Below, in pieces: positions 9,554 to 19,292 of a stretch of DNA of 64,000 nucleotides. The position numbers were made by a program, and so were the translations under genes. Under the pieces are notes generated by a model. It made no database searches. It saw only the letters and a program-made list of their open reading frames with translations, and was not told where the DNA came from. Within the stretch, counting starts at the first letter, position 1, and every line of letters starts with the position of its first letter. Location of the stretch: positions 620,001 to 684,000 of the forward strand of contig NZ_PZZZ01000003.1 of the NCBI RefSeq assembly GCF_003046475.1. Direction: 5' to 3'. This DNA comes from Mycoplana dimorpha (GTDB lineage: Bacteria; Pseudomonadota; Alphaproteobacteria; Rhizobiales; Rhizobiaceae).

Positions 9554-10375
9554 TCAGTTTCTCACGGTGTAGCGAAGCGCGCGCGCCTGCATGAGGTTGG
9601 TGACCGCGAGCATGACGAAGGCGGCGATCAGCATGACCGAGGCGATCGCGGCGGAGGCCGGGTAGTCGTATTCCTCGAGGCGGATGAAGGCCAGCAGCGC
9701 GGTGATCTCCGTCGAGAAGGGCTGGTTCCCGGCAATGAAGATGATCGCTCCGAATTCGCCGAGGCTGCGGGCGAAGGACAGCGATACTCCGGCGAGCAGT
9801 GCCGGCGTCAGCAGCGGCAGGATAACGCGCCGGAAGATCGAAACGTCGCTGCCGCCAAGCGTCTGCGCCACCTCTTCCAATGCCGGATCGAGCTCCTCGA
9901 GCACCGGCTGGACGGTGCGCACGACGAAGGGCAGGCTGGTGAAGGCCATGGCGATCATGATGCCGAGCGGCGTGTAGGCGACCTTGACGCCGAGTTCGGA
10001 AAGCGGCGCGCCGAACCAGCCGTTGGTCGCAAACAGCGTCGTCAGCGAGATGCCGGCAACGGCGGTCGGCAGTGCGAAGGGCAGGTCGACCAGCGCGTCG
10101 ATGAGGCGGCGGCCGGGGAAGCGATAGCGCACCAGCACCCAGGCAAGCGCCAGCCCGAAGACGAGGTTGAAGACGGTCGCGGCCAGCGCGCTGGAGACGG
10201 TCACCACGTAGCTTGCGACCGCACGGTCGGACGAGACGATGCGCCAGTAGTCGGCCGGCCCGAGGCTTGCGGCCTTGAACACGAGCGCTGCCAGCGGCAG
10301 CACGATGATGATCGCCGCATAGACCAGCGTGATCCCGAGGGAGAGGGGCAGGCCCGGCAAAACGCGCCGTTTCAA
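9554..10375 (-). CDS. cysT: Sulfate ABC transporter permease CysT
   Basis: 273 aa permease, six predicted membrane segments, EAA loop (EEVAQTLGGSDVSIFRRVILPLL) and the CysT-type SLGEFGAIIFIAGNQP segment. The start is TTG at 10375; no ATG lies nearby in frame and an AAGGACGAG ribosome site is positioned upstream. It follows sbp by 73 bases that contain a strong hairpin at 10401-10429, which may reduce read-through from the highly needed binding-protein gene into the permease genes. Confidence 0.93.
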   Translation of the reverse strand: MKRRVLPGLPLSLGITLVYAAIIIVLPLAALVFKAASLGPADYWRIVSSDRAVASYVVTVSSALAATVFNLVFGLALAWVLVRYRFPGRRLIDALVDLPFALPTAVAGISLTTLFATNGWFGAPLSELGVKVAYTPLGIMIAMAFTSLPFVVRTVQPVLEELDPALEEVAQTLGGSDVSIFRRVILPLLTPALLAGVSLSFARSLGEFGAIIFIAGNQPFSTEITALLAFIRLEEYDYPASAAIASVMLIAAFVMLAVTNLMQARALRYTVRN

Positions 10376-10400
10376 GATGCTCGTCCTTTTTGCAACAGAA

Positions 10401-10429
10401 GGACCGGCGGGGCTTTCTCCCGCCGGTCC
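10401..10429 (-). promoter_or_regulatory. Strong hairpin between sbp and cysT
   Basis: An 11-base perfect stem (ggaccggcggg / cccgccggtcc) with a 7-base loop lies in the 73-base gap inside the sulfate operon. On the minus strand no U-run follows, so it is not a classical terminator. It could protect the sbp message from 3' decay or attenuate read-through, as is common between binding-protein and permease genes. Confidence 0.55.
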
Positions 10430-10448
10430 GGTTCAGATCTTCCCGGTG

Positions 10449-11432
10449 TTACCGGCTGCCGTAGATCGTGTCGAGGATGCCGCCCTCGGCGAAGTGCTCC
10501 TTGGAGACCTGGCCCCAGCCGCCGAAGACGTCCTCGACCTTCACGAGGCGGATGTCCGGGAACTGGTCCTTGAACTCGGCGGCGACCGTCTCGTCATGGA
10601 CGCGATGGCCGAACTCGGCGGCGACCTTCTGGCCCTCCGGCGAATAGAGGAAGTCGAGGTAGGTCTTGGACAGTTCCTGGCTGCCCCGCTTCTCGGCGAC
10701 CTTGTCGACGACGGCGACCGGGAATTCCGCCAGCAGGCTGACGGAGGGCACGACCTGCTCGAACTTGTCGGTGCCGTACTGCTTGGCGATCGCCTTGGTC
10801 TCGGCCTCGAAGGTGATGATGACGTCGCCGATCTCGCGCTCGACGAAGGTGGTCGTGGCGGCGCGGCCGCCGGTGTCGAAGACCGGCACGTTGTCGAAGA
10901 TCTTGGTGACGAATTCCTTCACCTTCGCCTCGTCGCCTTCGAACTTCTCCTTCGCGTAAGCCGTCGCGGCGAGATAGGTGTAGCGGGCGTTGCCGGAGGT
11001 CTTCGGGTTCGGGAAGATCACCTTGACGTCGTCACGGGCGAGATCGCTCCAGTCCTTGATGCCCTTCGGATTTCCGGCGCGCACCAGGAAGGACGGGAAG
11101 GAGTAGAAGGGCGAGGCATTGTTCGGGAACTTCGACTGCCAGTCCTCGGCGACGAAGCCGTTCTTGACGAGGAAATCGATGTCGGTGACCTGGTTGAAGG
11201 TCACGACGTCGGCCTCGAGGCCCTCGACGATGGCGCGCGCCTGCTTGGAGGTGCCGCCATGCGACTGGTCGATCGTGACACCCGGATGGGCCTTGACGAA
11301 GGCCTCGTTCTCGGCGGCGAACAGCTCGCGGGCGATGTCATAGGAGGCGTTCAGGAGCTTGTCGGCGGCATTGGCCGAAAGGGGGGCTGCCAGCGCCGCG
11401 ATGGCGGCACCGATCAGAAGAAGGCGCTTCAT
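10449..11432 (-). CDS. sbp: Periplasmic sulfate-binding protein
   Basis: 327 aa. Signal peptide MKRLLLIGAAIAALAAPLSANA, then a mature protein typical of the CysP/Sbp family: LLNASYDIARELF, the DQSHGGTSKQARAI ligand segment, and DVVTFNQVTDID. It binds sulfate (possibly thiosulfate) in the periplasm and delivers it to CysTW. First gene of the operon, so the promoter should lie in the 152 bases between it and the upstream hbd stop; I saw no clear CysB-like or other operator there. Confidence 0.95.
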   Translation of the reverse strand: MKRLLLIGAAIAALAAPLSANAADKLLNASYDIARELFAAENEAFVKAHPGVTIDQSHGGTSKQARAIVEGLEADVVTFNQVTDIDFLVKNGFVAEDWQSKFPNNASPFYSFPSFLVRAGNPKGIKDWSDLARDDVKVIFPNPKTSGNARYTYLAATAYAKEKFEGDEAKVKEFVTKIFDNVPVFDTGGRAATTTFVEREIGDVIITFEAETKAIAKQYGTDKFEQVVPSVSLLAEFPVAVVDKVAEKRGSQELSKTYLDFLYSPEGQKVAAEFGHRVHDETVAAEFKDQFPDIRLVKVEDVFGGWGQVSKEHFAEGGILDTIYGSR

Positions 11433-11584
11433 GTGATTGTCTCCCGGGAAGCATGTCGTTGTCTGCCCGGCAACCTACCGGGGCGCGACGAGGCTTCCGA
11501 GCAATCAGTCACCAATGACTGGCATGGGCGGCGAATATCTTTTCGCCGCAAGCGCCGGGACGAGAACGGCGGCCCGGGCCGCGC

Positions 11585-12463
11585 TCAGCGGGTCGGAACC
11601 GGGACTTCGCCGCGATAGTCGTAGAAGCCGCGCCCGGACTTGCGACCGAGCCAGCCGGCCTCGACGTACTTCACCAGCAGCGGGCAGGGCCGGTACTTGG
11701 AGTCGGCCAGTCCCTCGTAGAGCACCTGCATGATCGACAGGCAGGTGTCGAGGCCGATGAAATCGGCAAGCTGCAGCGGGCCCATCGGGTGGTTGGCGCC
11801 GAGCCGCATCGCCGTATCGATCGCGTCGACGGTGCCGACGCCTTCGTAGAGCGTATAGATCGCCTCGTTGATCATCGGCAGCAGGATGCGGTTGACGATG
11901 AAGGCCGGGAAGTCCTCGGCGACGGTCACCGTCTTGTCGAGGGTGGCGACGAACTGCTTGGCGGTGGCGAAGGTATCCTCTTCGGTGGCGATGCCGCGCA
12001 CCAGCTCCACCAGCTTCATCACCGGCACCGGGTTCATGAAGTGGATGCCCATGAAGCGCTCGGGCCGATCGGTGGCCGAGGCCAGCCGCGTGATCGACAG
12101 CGACGAGGTGTTGGTGGCGAGGATCGCGTCGGCCTTGAGCACCGGGCAGACATTGCCGTAGATCTTGCGCTTGACGGTCTCGTCTTCGGTCGCCGCCTCG
12201 ACGACCAGGTCGGCCTGGGAAAGGTCGTTGATATCGGCCGAGCCGCTGATCCGCGCCAGCGCGTTCTTGCGGTCCTCGTCCGTCATCTTGCCGGAGGCGA
12301 CCTGCCGGGCGAGATTGCCGTGGATCGTGGCGAGCCCGGCCTCGATCCGTTCGGCCGAGAGATCGTAGATCTGGACCTTGTATCCGGCGACGGCGCAAAC
12401 ATGCGCTATACCGCAGCCCATCTGGCCTGCACCGACGATACCGACGTTCCTGATCGTACTCAT
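11585..12463 (-). CDS. hbd: 3-hydroxybutyryl-CoA dehydrogenase
   Basis: 292 aa. NAD-binding motif GAGQMGCGIAHVCA near residues 11-24, the catalytic region MGIHFMNPVPVMKLVE, and the C-terminal GANHPMGPLQLADFIGLD typical of the single-domain dehydrogenase. Oxidises or forms (S)-3-hydroxybutyryl-CoA, in polyhydroxybutyrate or fatty-acid metabolism. The ATG at 12463 opens MSTIRNVGIVG, where relatives start; the few residues upstream are not conserved in character. Downstream of etfB-etfA on the same strand, a pairing that is common in Hyphomicrobiales. Confidence 0.93.
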   Translation of the reverse strand: MSTIRNVGIVGAGQMGCGIAHVCAVAGYKVQIYDLSAERIEAGLATIHGNLARQVASGKMTDEDRKNALARISGSADINDLSQADLVVEAATEDETVKRKIYGNVCPVLKADAILATNTSSLSITRLASATDRPERFMGIHFMNPVPVMKLVELVRGIATEEDTFATAKQFVATLDKTVTVAEDFPAFIVNRILLPMINEAIYTLYEGVGTVDAIDTAMRLGANHPMGPLQLADFIGLDTCLSIMQVLYEGLADSKYRPCPLLVKYVEAGWLGRKSGRGFYDYRGEVPVPTR

Positions 12464-12619
12464 TGTCCTGCCCACCGAAACTAAGCCCGACCCGACGGCC
12501 GTCCCGGCCGCAGGTCAAAATGAAACCGGGCCGGAAAATTCCAGCCCGGTGCATTGATAGAGAGGTGCAGCACTTTTTTCCAGCGATTTATCGTCGCGCG
12601 CCGCACCGCAGCATCGGCC

Positions 12620-13549
<930 letters not shown>

Positions 13550-13618
13550 GGTGTAATCTCCCTATCTGTTTGCGCTCAACGGTCCGGGTCGGACCGGCGC
13601 GCGACGATCTTGTTCATC

Positions 13619-13732
13619 CCGTCATGCCGGACTTGATCCGGCATCCAGCGCGCGCAAGTCCTTGCGCGCTGGAGAGTCTCGCGCGTCGCAGACGCGACGC
13701 TGCTGGATCCCGGCTCAAGGCCGGGATGACGG
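13619..13732. repeat. MITE-like palindromic intergenic repeat between etfB and etfA
   Basis: About 114 bases with 31-base terminal inverted repeats, 27 of 31 positions matching (left end begins ccgtcatgccggacttgatc; right end is its near reverse complement). Each end folds into its own hairpin (atgccgga-cttga-tccggcat; atcccggc-tcaag-gccgggat) and a third stem lies between (gcgcgcaag-tc-cttgcgcgc). The gtcatcccggc...gccgggatgac ends match the widespread alphaproteobacterial palindromic repeat that gives spurious peptides like VMPDLIRHP. No target duplication is obvious. Confidence 0.8.
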
Positions 13733-13738
13733 AGGACC

Positions 13739-14488
13739 TCAAAGCACGCCGGCTTCGGTCTTGAGCTTTTCGACCAGCTCGGCGACCGTCTTGACCTTGA
13801 CGCCGGCCTTGCGGCCGCCCGGCTCCTCGGTCTTCAGCACCTTCAGGCGCGGCGCGGTGTCGACGCCGAAGTCGGCCGGGCTCTTCTTGTCGAGCGGCTT
13901 CTTCTTCGCCTTCATGATGTTCGGCAGCGAGGCGTAGCGCGGCTCGTTGAGGCGCAGGTCGGTGGTCACCACCGCCGGCAGCTTCACCTCGATCGTCTGC
14001 AGGCCGCCGTCGACTTCGCGGGTGACCTTGGCCTTGCCGTCGGCGATCTCGATCTTCGAGGCGAAGGTCGCCTGGGCGGTGCCGAGCAGGGCTGCGAGCA
14101 TCTGGCCGGTCTGGTTGCTGTCGTCGTCGATCGCCTGCTTGCCGACGATGATCAGGCCCGGCTGCTCGGCATCCGTGACGCCCTTGAGGATCTTTGCGAC
14201 CGCCAGCGGCTCGACCGCGTCGTCGGTCTCGACCAGGATCGCCCGGTCCGCACCCATCGCGAGCGCCGTGCGCAGCGTCTCTTCCGCCTTCGCCGGGCCG
14301 ATCGAGACGACCACGACTTCCTCGGCCTTGCCGGCTTCCTTCAGCCGCAGCGCCTCCTCGACGGAGATCTCGTCGAACGGGTTCATCGACATCTTCACGT
14401 TCGCAAGCTCGACGCCGGTGCCATCCGGCTTCACCCGGATCTTCACGTTGTAGTCGACGACCCGCTTGACGGGGACCAAGATCTTCAT
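13739..14488 (-). CDS. etfB: Electron transfer flavoprotein beta subunit
   Basis: 249 aa, the standard length. [26 protein letters not shown] opening, AMP-site region, and the C-terminal [29 protein letters not shown] signature with the recognition loop that docks on dehydrogenases. ATG at 14488 with a strong GGAAGGAG ribosome site; the frame is open further upstream but without coding character. First gene of the etfB-etfA-hbd unit. Confidence 0.97.
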   Translation of the reverse strand: MKILVPVKRVVDYNVKIRVKPDGTGVELANVKMSMNPFDEISVEEALRLKEAGKAEEVVVVSIGPAKAEETLRTALAMGADRAILVETDDAVEPLAVAKILKGVTDAEQPGLIIVGKQAIDDDSNQTGQMLAALLGTAQATFASKIEIADGKAKVTREVDGGLQTIEVKLPAVVTTDLRLNEPRYASLPNIMKAKKKPLDKKSPADFGVDTAPRLKVLKTEEPGGRKAGVKVKTVAELVEKLKTEAGVL

Positions 14489-14678
14489 GGTTTCTCCTTC
14501 CAATGCCCGCATGGGAAAATGCGCCTTCCCGAGGCGCCCCATTTGTCGGTGGGCGACATCGATACGCGTTTTTTCCCCAAATTCAATGTTTGCGGCGGTG
14601 CGTCCGGCGGGAAACGCGTGTACCGGTTTGACGCGCACGTCGACGTCAGTTCGCCGATCCGCGTAAAATCCTGAACGA

Positions 14679-15464
14679 TCACCGCCCCAAGTGCGGGGGC
14701 GGGGCCGGCGCGCCCGGGGCGGCTTCGGTTGGCCCGGTCTGCGTTGCGTCCTTATGCCGCATAGCCTCGGGCCTGACCAGCGTTCGGTCGAGGAGCGGCA
14801 CGCCGGGCCGCCTGAGGACGACCACGAGGACCGCGCCGGCGACAATGCCGCCGACATGCGCGCCCCAGGAGACACCCCCGTCCGGGTCGACCAGCAGCAT
14901 GTAGAACTGTTGCGCGACCCACAGCAGCAGCGGCACCACGGCCGGCAGCGGCAGCGGAATGCGGAAGAGCACCAGCACCCAGACGCGCACCCTGGGATGC
15001 AGCAGCAGATAGGCAGCGACCACCCCGCTGATCGCCCCCGACGCCCCGATCAGCGGCGCCTCGGAATCCGGCAGCAGCATGCCATGGGCGAAGGCGCCGG
15101 CGGCGGCGCAGGCGAGATAGAAGACGAGGAAGCGGAAATGCCCGAGCGCGTCCTCCACGTTGTCGCCGAACACCCACAGGAACAGCATGTTCGTGGCGAG
15201 ATGCAGGAAATCGGTGTGGATGAAGGCATAGGTGAGGTAGGTGGCGTCCTTCGGCACCAGCACGAGGGCTGGCTCCAGGCCGGCGTAGCCGAACACGACG
15301 GCTGGGATGTAGCCGAGCCCGACCACCGCCTCGTCGGAGGCAGCCTGGCTGGCAAACGGCCCTGCCATCAGCCAGATCGCGACATTGACGACGATCAGCC
15401 CGATCGTGACGTACTGCACCCTGATGTATTTCAGGGTGTTGGCATCGTGCAGCGGTATGAACAT
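14679..15464 (-). CDS. Rhomboid family intramembrane serine protease
   Basis: 261 aa with about six membrane helices. Catalytic Ser is in GASGAISG (S142) and the catalytic His in [10 protein letters not shown] (H203); the H(x)nN oxyanion region [20 protein letters not shown] is present. Such proteases cut membrane proteins within the bilayer; the substrate here is unknown. The C-terminal 30 residues are Pro/Ala-rich and cytoplasmic. It follows the adenosyltransferase gene by 33 bases and precedes etfB, an order I recall from other Hyphomicrobiales. Confidence 0.92.
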   Translation of the reverse strand: MFIPLHDANTLKYIRVQYVTIGLIVVNVAIWLMAGPFASQAASDEAVVGLGYIPAVVFGYAGLEPALVLVPKDATYLTYAFIHTDFLHLATNMLFLWVFGDNVEDALGHFRFLVFYLACAAAGAFAHGMLLPDSEAPLIGASGAISGVVAAYLLLHPRVRVWVLVLFRIPLPLPAVVPLLLWVAQQFYMLLVDPDGGVSWGAHVGGIVAGAVLVVVLRRPGVPLLDRTLVRPEAMRHKDATQTGPTEAAPGAPAPPPHLGR

Positions 15465-15497
15465 CGAGCCGGCTCCCCTGTGGCTCCCCTGTCGCGG

Positions 15498-16076
15498 CTA
15501 CCGGTTTCCGCCCGGAACCCAGAGCACGTCCGCAGCCCCCTTGTCGTTCGCCCAGCGGGCGGCGACGAACAGGAAATCGGACAGGCGATTGATGTAGGCC
15601 GCAGCCTCGTGCGACACGGTCTCGCCTTCCGTCTCCGCCAGCTCCACGATCCGGCGCTCGGCCCGGCGCGCGGCCGTGCGGGCCACGTGCAGCGCCGCCG
15701 CCGCCGCCGTGCCGCCCGGCAGGACGAAGGAGCGCAGCGGGGAAAGGTCGGCATTCAGCCTGTCGATCTCGGCCTCGAGCCGGTCGACCTGCGGCTGGAC
15801 GATGCGCAGCGGCTCGTACTGTGGCGCCTCGCCGGTGTCGGGCGTCGCAAGGTCGGCGCCGAGGTCGAACAGGTCGTTCTGGATTCGCCCCAGCATCGCG
15901 TCGATGTCGCCGAGCGCGCCGCAATGCTGGCGCGCCACGCCGATCAGCGAGTTCGTCTCGTCGATGTCGCCATAGGCCTCGACGCGGGGATCGTGTTTCT
16001 TGCGCCGCGGACCGGAAACGAGCCCGGTGGTGCCGTCGTCGCCGGTGCGGGTGTAGATCTTGTTCAGCTTGACCAT
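15498..16076 (-). CDS. pduO: PduO-type cob(I)alamin adenosyltransferase
   Basis: 192 aa. N-terminal KIYTRTGDDGTTGLVSG (ATP-binding motif), VEAYGDIDETNSLIG and the C-terminal RRAERRIVEL and INRLSDFLFVAARWAN motifs define the PduO/MMAB family. It transfers the adenosyl group of ATP to cob(I)alamin to make coenzyme B12, for example for methylmalonyl-CoA mutase. ATG start at 16076, 13 bases after the stop of the small membrane protein, so the two are likely co-transcribed. Confidence 0.94.
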   Translation of the reverse strand: MVKLNKIYTRTGDDGTTGLVSGPRRKKHDPRVEAYGDIDETNSLIGVARQHCGALGDIDAMLGRIQNDLFDLGADLATPDTGEAPQYEPLRIVQPQVDRLEAEIDRLNADLSPLRSFVLPGGTAAAAALHVARTAARRAERRIVELAETEGETVSHEAAAYINRLSDFLFVAARWANDKGAADVLWVPGGNR

Positions 16077-16089
16077 TATGCGCCTGTCC

Positions 16090-16293
16090 TCAGGAGGGCC
16101 GCCCGCCGCCGGTGACCCACAGGGTCAGCATGATGAGGACGATCGCGACCGCCTGCAAGACGATGCGCAACTGCATCAACTGGTTGGATTTGTTGCCGCT
16201 GCCGCCCCTGACCATGTTGAACAGGCCGCGAACCAGCACGATCGCGACGCAGCCCATGACGAACAGCGTGATGTAGGTGAGGACGGTAGACAT
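16090..16293 (-). CDS. Twin transmembrane (HIG1-like) small protein
   Basis: 67 aa with two hydrophobic helices (about residues 3-24 and 44-63) joined by a short positively charged loop GGSGNKSNQLMQLRIVLQ. The loop resembles the HIG1/twin-transmembrane family, whose mitochondrial relatives associate with respiratory complexes. Bacterial function is unclear. Located directly upstream of pduO, a recurrent arrangement in this order. Short but with good start context and consistent membrane topology. Confidence 0.75.
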   Translation of the reverse strand: MSTVLTYITLFVMGCVAIVLVRGLFNMVRGGSGNKSNQLMQLRIVLQAVAIVLIMLTLWVTGGGRPS

Positions 16294-16461
16294 TCTCGAT
16301 GATCCGTTCTTCGGCGCACTCAGGCGCGGGTAAGGTTGTGTTCGACCCTAGCGCATCGCCCCCCGTTGCGGAAACGAATTTCAGGCGCGCGGGCATGGTT
16401 TCGCGCTGGTGATCGCCTCGCCATCAGCGGACCGGTCGCTGGATGCGCCGCTGCAGCCGGC

Positions 16462-17307
16462 CTAACCGAGCCGCCCGATGAAGCGATAGAACAGTGCCGC
16501 CGGCAGCAGCTTCTTCAGCAGCGCCCCCTGCTTCGCCGGAGTGGTGACGATGTAGTGCGGCCGCGGCGTGCGGGCGTCGAGCGCATGCTTCAGCACGTCG
16601 TAGACCGCGTCGGGCCCGAGCTTGCCGGGCGCCGGTCCGCTCTCGCCGCGCAGCCGCTGCATCTGGCGCCGGTATTCCTGCGCATGCACGGAGCCCTCGA
16701 GGTCGATGTGCTTCTCGATGTGGGCGATGGCATTGGCGGTGAAGTTCGAGCGGATCGGCCCGGGCTCGATCAGGCTGACATGGATGCCGGAGCCGGCGAG
16801 CTCCATCCGCAGCGTCAGCGACAGGCCCTCGAGCGCGAACTTCGAGGCGTTGTAGGCGCCCCGCCAGCGATAGGGCACGATGCCGAGGATCGACGAGCAC
16901 TGGACGATGCGGCCGTGGCCCTGCCGGCGCATCGCCGGGATCACCCGGCGCGTCAGGTCGTGCCAGCCGAACAGGTTCGTCTCGAACTGCTCGCGCAGCG
17001 CCTCGACCGGCAGGTCCTCGACCGCGCCGGCCTGCCCGTAGGCGCCGTTGTTGAACAGCGCGTCTAGGCGGCCGCCGGTGCGTGAAAACACCGTGTCGAC
17101 GAGGGCGGCGATCGTCGCCGGCTGCGTGTAGTCCATCAGCAGCGCCTCGATCCCGTCGGTTTCCAGCGAGGCGAGATCGGCCTCCTTGCGCACCGTCGCG
17201 AACACGCGCCAGCCATCGGCCTTGAGCGCCCTTGCGCAATGCGCGCCGATGCCGGAGGAACACCCGGTGACGATGATCGTTCTTTCCGGGGGAACGAGAT
17301 CAGGCAT
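16462..17307 (-). CDS. Short-chain dehydrogenase/reductase
   Basis: 281 aa. Cofactor motif TGCSSGIGAHCA (TGxxxGIG), NNGA at the end of beta-4, catalytic Ser in VQCSSILG and the YxxxK in YNASKFALEG are all present, so it should be an active classical SDR. Residues after the active site (EPGPIRSNF) also fit. Substrate unknown. I chose the ATG at 17307 (MPDLVPPERT) because an AGGA site precedes it; the frame could begin at 17349. Monocistronic, divergent from the downstream YihY-family gene. Confidence 0.88.
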   Translation of the reverse strand: MPDLVPPERTIIVTGCSSGIGAHCARALKADGWRVFATVRKEADLASLETDGIEALLMDYTQPATIAALVDTVFSRTGGRLDALFNNGAYGQAGAVEDLPVEALREQFETNLFGWHDLTRRVIPAMRRQGHGRIVQCSSILGIVPYRWRGAYNASKFALEGLSLTLRMELAGSGIHVSLIEPGPIRSNFTANAIAHIEKHIDLEGSVHAQEYRRQMQRLRGESGPAPGKLGPDAVYDVLKHALDARTPRPHYIVTTPAKQGALLKKLLPAALFYRFIGRLG

Positions 17308-17419
17308 GTGCGATTCCTGTACAAATTCCGTTTCGTTTCCCATATTCACCGGGCGCTGACAATCACGCCCGCAGCGCCGCTTCGGCAGGGAAGGGGTGGC
17401 AACTCATTGGAAGCCGGAT

Positions 17420-18361
17420 ATGCCGACCGCTCTACGCCTCCTCTACAAGGTCGTTTACGACGCGATTCTGCACTTCACCCTTGACGACGGCTGGGCGATG
17501 GCGAGCCACGTTGCGCTTTCGACGCTGCTTGCGATCTTTCCCTTCCTGATCTTCGGCACCGCGCTCGGGTCGTTCCTGGGGGCCGACCAGTTCGCCGACA
17601 CCGCCGTTCACCTGATCTTCGACACCTGGCCGGAATCGATCGCAGCGCCGATCTCGCGGGAGGTGGTGGCGGTGCTGACCATACCGCGCGGCGGACTTGC
17701 GACGGTGTCCGTGCTTGCCGCCGCCTACTTCGCGTCCAACGGCGTCGAGGCGCTGCGGGTCTCGCTCAACCGCGCCTATCGGGTGGCGGAGACGCGCTGG
17801 TGGTACGTCACGCGCCTCGCCAGCCTCGGCTTCGTCGTGCTGGGCGTCGTTGCGCTGGCCGCCATCAGCATCGTGCTTGTGGCTGCGCCGCTGGCGGTGC
17901 GCGCGACCGATCAGTGGATCCCCTGGCTCGGCTACGTCTATTCGCTGGTGCTCGAATGGGGCATCTTCGGCACGATCATCGTGCTGTTCGTCGGGCTTCT
18001 CATCGCCCACCTGTGGCTGCCCGCCGGCCACCGGCGCATCGCCGACGTGATGCCGGGAATCGTGCTGACGCTGGTGGCCTGGACCGTCGGCGCCTATCTC
18101 TTCGCCTCCTACCTTGCGGCCTTCTCCACCTATGTGAAGACCTATGCGGGCCTTGCCTCGATCATGATCGCGCTGGTGTTCCTCTACATCGTCGGCGTGA
18201 TCTTCATCCTCGGCGCGGAGTTCAACGCAGCACTGCTCAAGTTCCGGGTCAAGCGGCTGATCCTCGATCGGCTGCGCAGCGAAAAGCCGATGCCCGCGAC
18301 GTCGGACTCAATGGAGGACGAGGCCATCGCGCGCGAACAGGGCGCGCAGGTCCGAAGGTAG
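17420..18361 (+). CDS. YihY/virulence factor BrkB family membrane protein
   Basis: 313 aa. About six membrane segments with the family pattern DGWAMASHVALSTLLAIFPFLIFGTALG, YFASNGVEALRVSLNRAYRV, and YLAAFSTYVKTYAGLASIMIALVFLYIVGVIFILGAEFN. The family was once called RNase BN in error; its function is uncertain, probably transport or envelope-related. ATG at 17420 is preceded by GGAAG with good spacing; an upstream GTG at 17396 is possible. Its 3' end overlaps the convergent gluQ gene by 54 bases. Confidence 0.88.
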   Translation: MPTALRLLYKVVYDAILHFTLDDGWAMASHVALSTLLAIFPFLIFGTALGSFLGADQFADTAVHLIFDTWPESIAAPISREVVAVLTIPRGGLATVSVLAAAYFASNGVEALRVSLNRAYRVAETRWWYVTRLASLGFVVLGVVALAAISIVLVAAPLAVRATDQWIPWLGYVYSLVLEWGIFGTIIVLFVGLLIAHLWLPAGHRRIADVMPGIVLTLVAWTVGAYLFASYLAAFSTYVKTYAGLASIMIALVFLYIVGVIFILGAEFNAALLKFRVKRLILDRLRSEKPMPATSDSMEDEAIAREQGAQVRR

Positions 18362-19231
18362 CAGGCCCTTCTCGCGATAGGCGGCGATGCCGGTATCGCC
18401 GTTGCTCTTCGAAAGCTTGCGCCCGTCGGCGCCGCGCACCAGCCCGTGGTGGCGGTAGAGCGGCTGCGGCAGGTCGAGCAGCACCTGCAGCAGCCGGTGC
18501 ACCGAGGTGGCGTGGAACAGATCCTGCCCCCTGACGACATGGGTGACGCCCTGCGCCGCATCGTCGAGCGTCACCGAAAGATGGTAGCTCGAGGGCGCAT
18601 CCGGGCGTGACAGCACGACGTCGCCCCAGCGTTCCGGCCGGGCGATGATCGTACCGGTTTCTCCGTCCGGGCCGGCGCCCGCCTCCGACCATTCGAGCAC
18701 GCGCCCGTAGCGCCGGTCCCTGGCGGCGGCGATCGCCGCATCCATGTCGAGCCGCCAGGCGTGCTGCCGCCCCTCGGCGATCCAGCGCGCCGCAAGCGCG
18801 CGGTCGAGCCGGCGCTCTTCGGTCGGATAGCAGGGCGCGCCATCGGGATCGCGCGGCCAGGTACGGCCGATGGCCTCGAATGCGGCCACCTTCTCGCGCA
18901 CTTCGCCGCGGCTGAGGAAGGCAGGATAGGCAAGGCCGCGCTCGCGCAATTCCTCGAGGGCCCGCTGATAGAAGGCGAAATGTTCAGACTGGCGCCGCAC
19001 CGGCCGCTCCCACTCGATGCCCAGCCAGTGCAGGTCGCGATAGATCGCCTCCTCATATTCCGGCCGGCAGCGCGCGGTATCGATGTCCTCGATCCGCAGC
19101 AGAAGGCGTCCGTTAGCCGCCATGGCGAGATCGTGGTTGAGGATCGCCGAATAGGCGTGGCCGAGATGCAGCAGGCCGTTGGGGCTCGGCGCGAAGCGAA
19201 AGACGGCTTCTTTTGACAAAGGCGAATCCAT
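18308..19231 (-). CDS. gluQ: Glutamyl-queuosine tRNA(Asp) synthetase
   Basis: 307 aa, far shorter than GltX because the anticodon-binding domain is absent. HIGH-like motif is FAPSPNGLLHLGHAYSA, the KMSKS-like motif is GRKLSKSNGD, and LRIEDIDTARCRPEYEEAI is typical. It attaches glutamate to queuosine-34 of tRNA(Asp). The ATG at 19231 begins MDSPLSKEAVFRFAPSPNG; upstream frame is non-coding. The last 18 codons overlap the tail of the convergent YihY-family gene. Confidence 0.93.
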   Translation of the reverse strand: MDSPLSKEAVFRFAPSPNGLLHLGHAYSAILNHDLAMAANGRLLLRIEDIDTARCRPEYEEAIYRDLHWLGIEWERPVRRQSEHFAFYQRALEELRERGLAYPAFLSRGEVREKVAAFEAIGRTWPRDPDGAPCYPTEERRLDRALAARWIAEGRQHAWRLDMDAAIAAARDRRYGRVLEWSEAGAGPDGETGTIIARPERWGDVVLSRPDAPSSYHLSVTLDDAAQGVTHVVRGQDLFHATSVHRLLQVLLDLPQPLYRHHGLVRGADGRKLSKSNGDTGIAAYREKGLLPSDLRALFARDGLVLH

Positions 19232-19292
19232 CAGGTTTTCTTGCACGAAACCGGCGCGGTCGCCAATGGCCCGGCGGCGCCACGGGAACAGC

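Noticed and set aside
13570-13764. 64-codon frame with VMPDLIRHP
   Set aside because: This peptide is the translation of a palindromic repeat and is a well-known spurious ORF product in Alphaproteobacteria.
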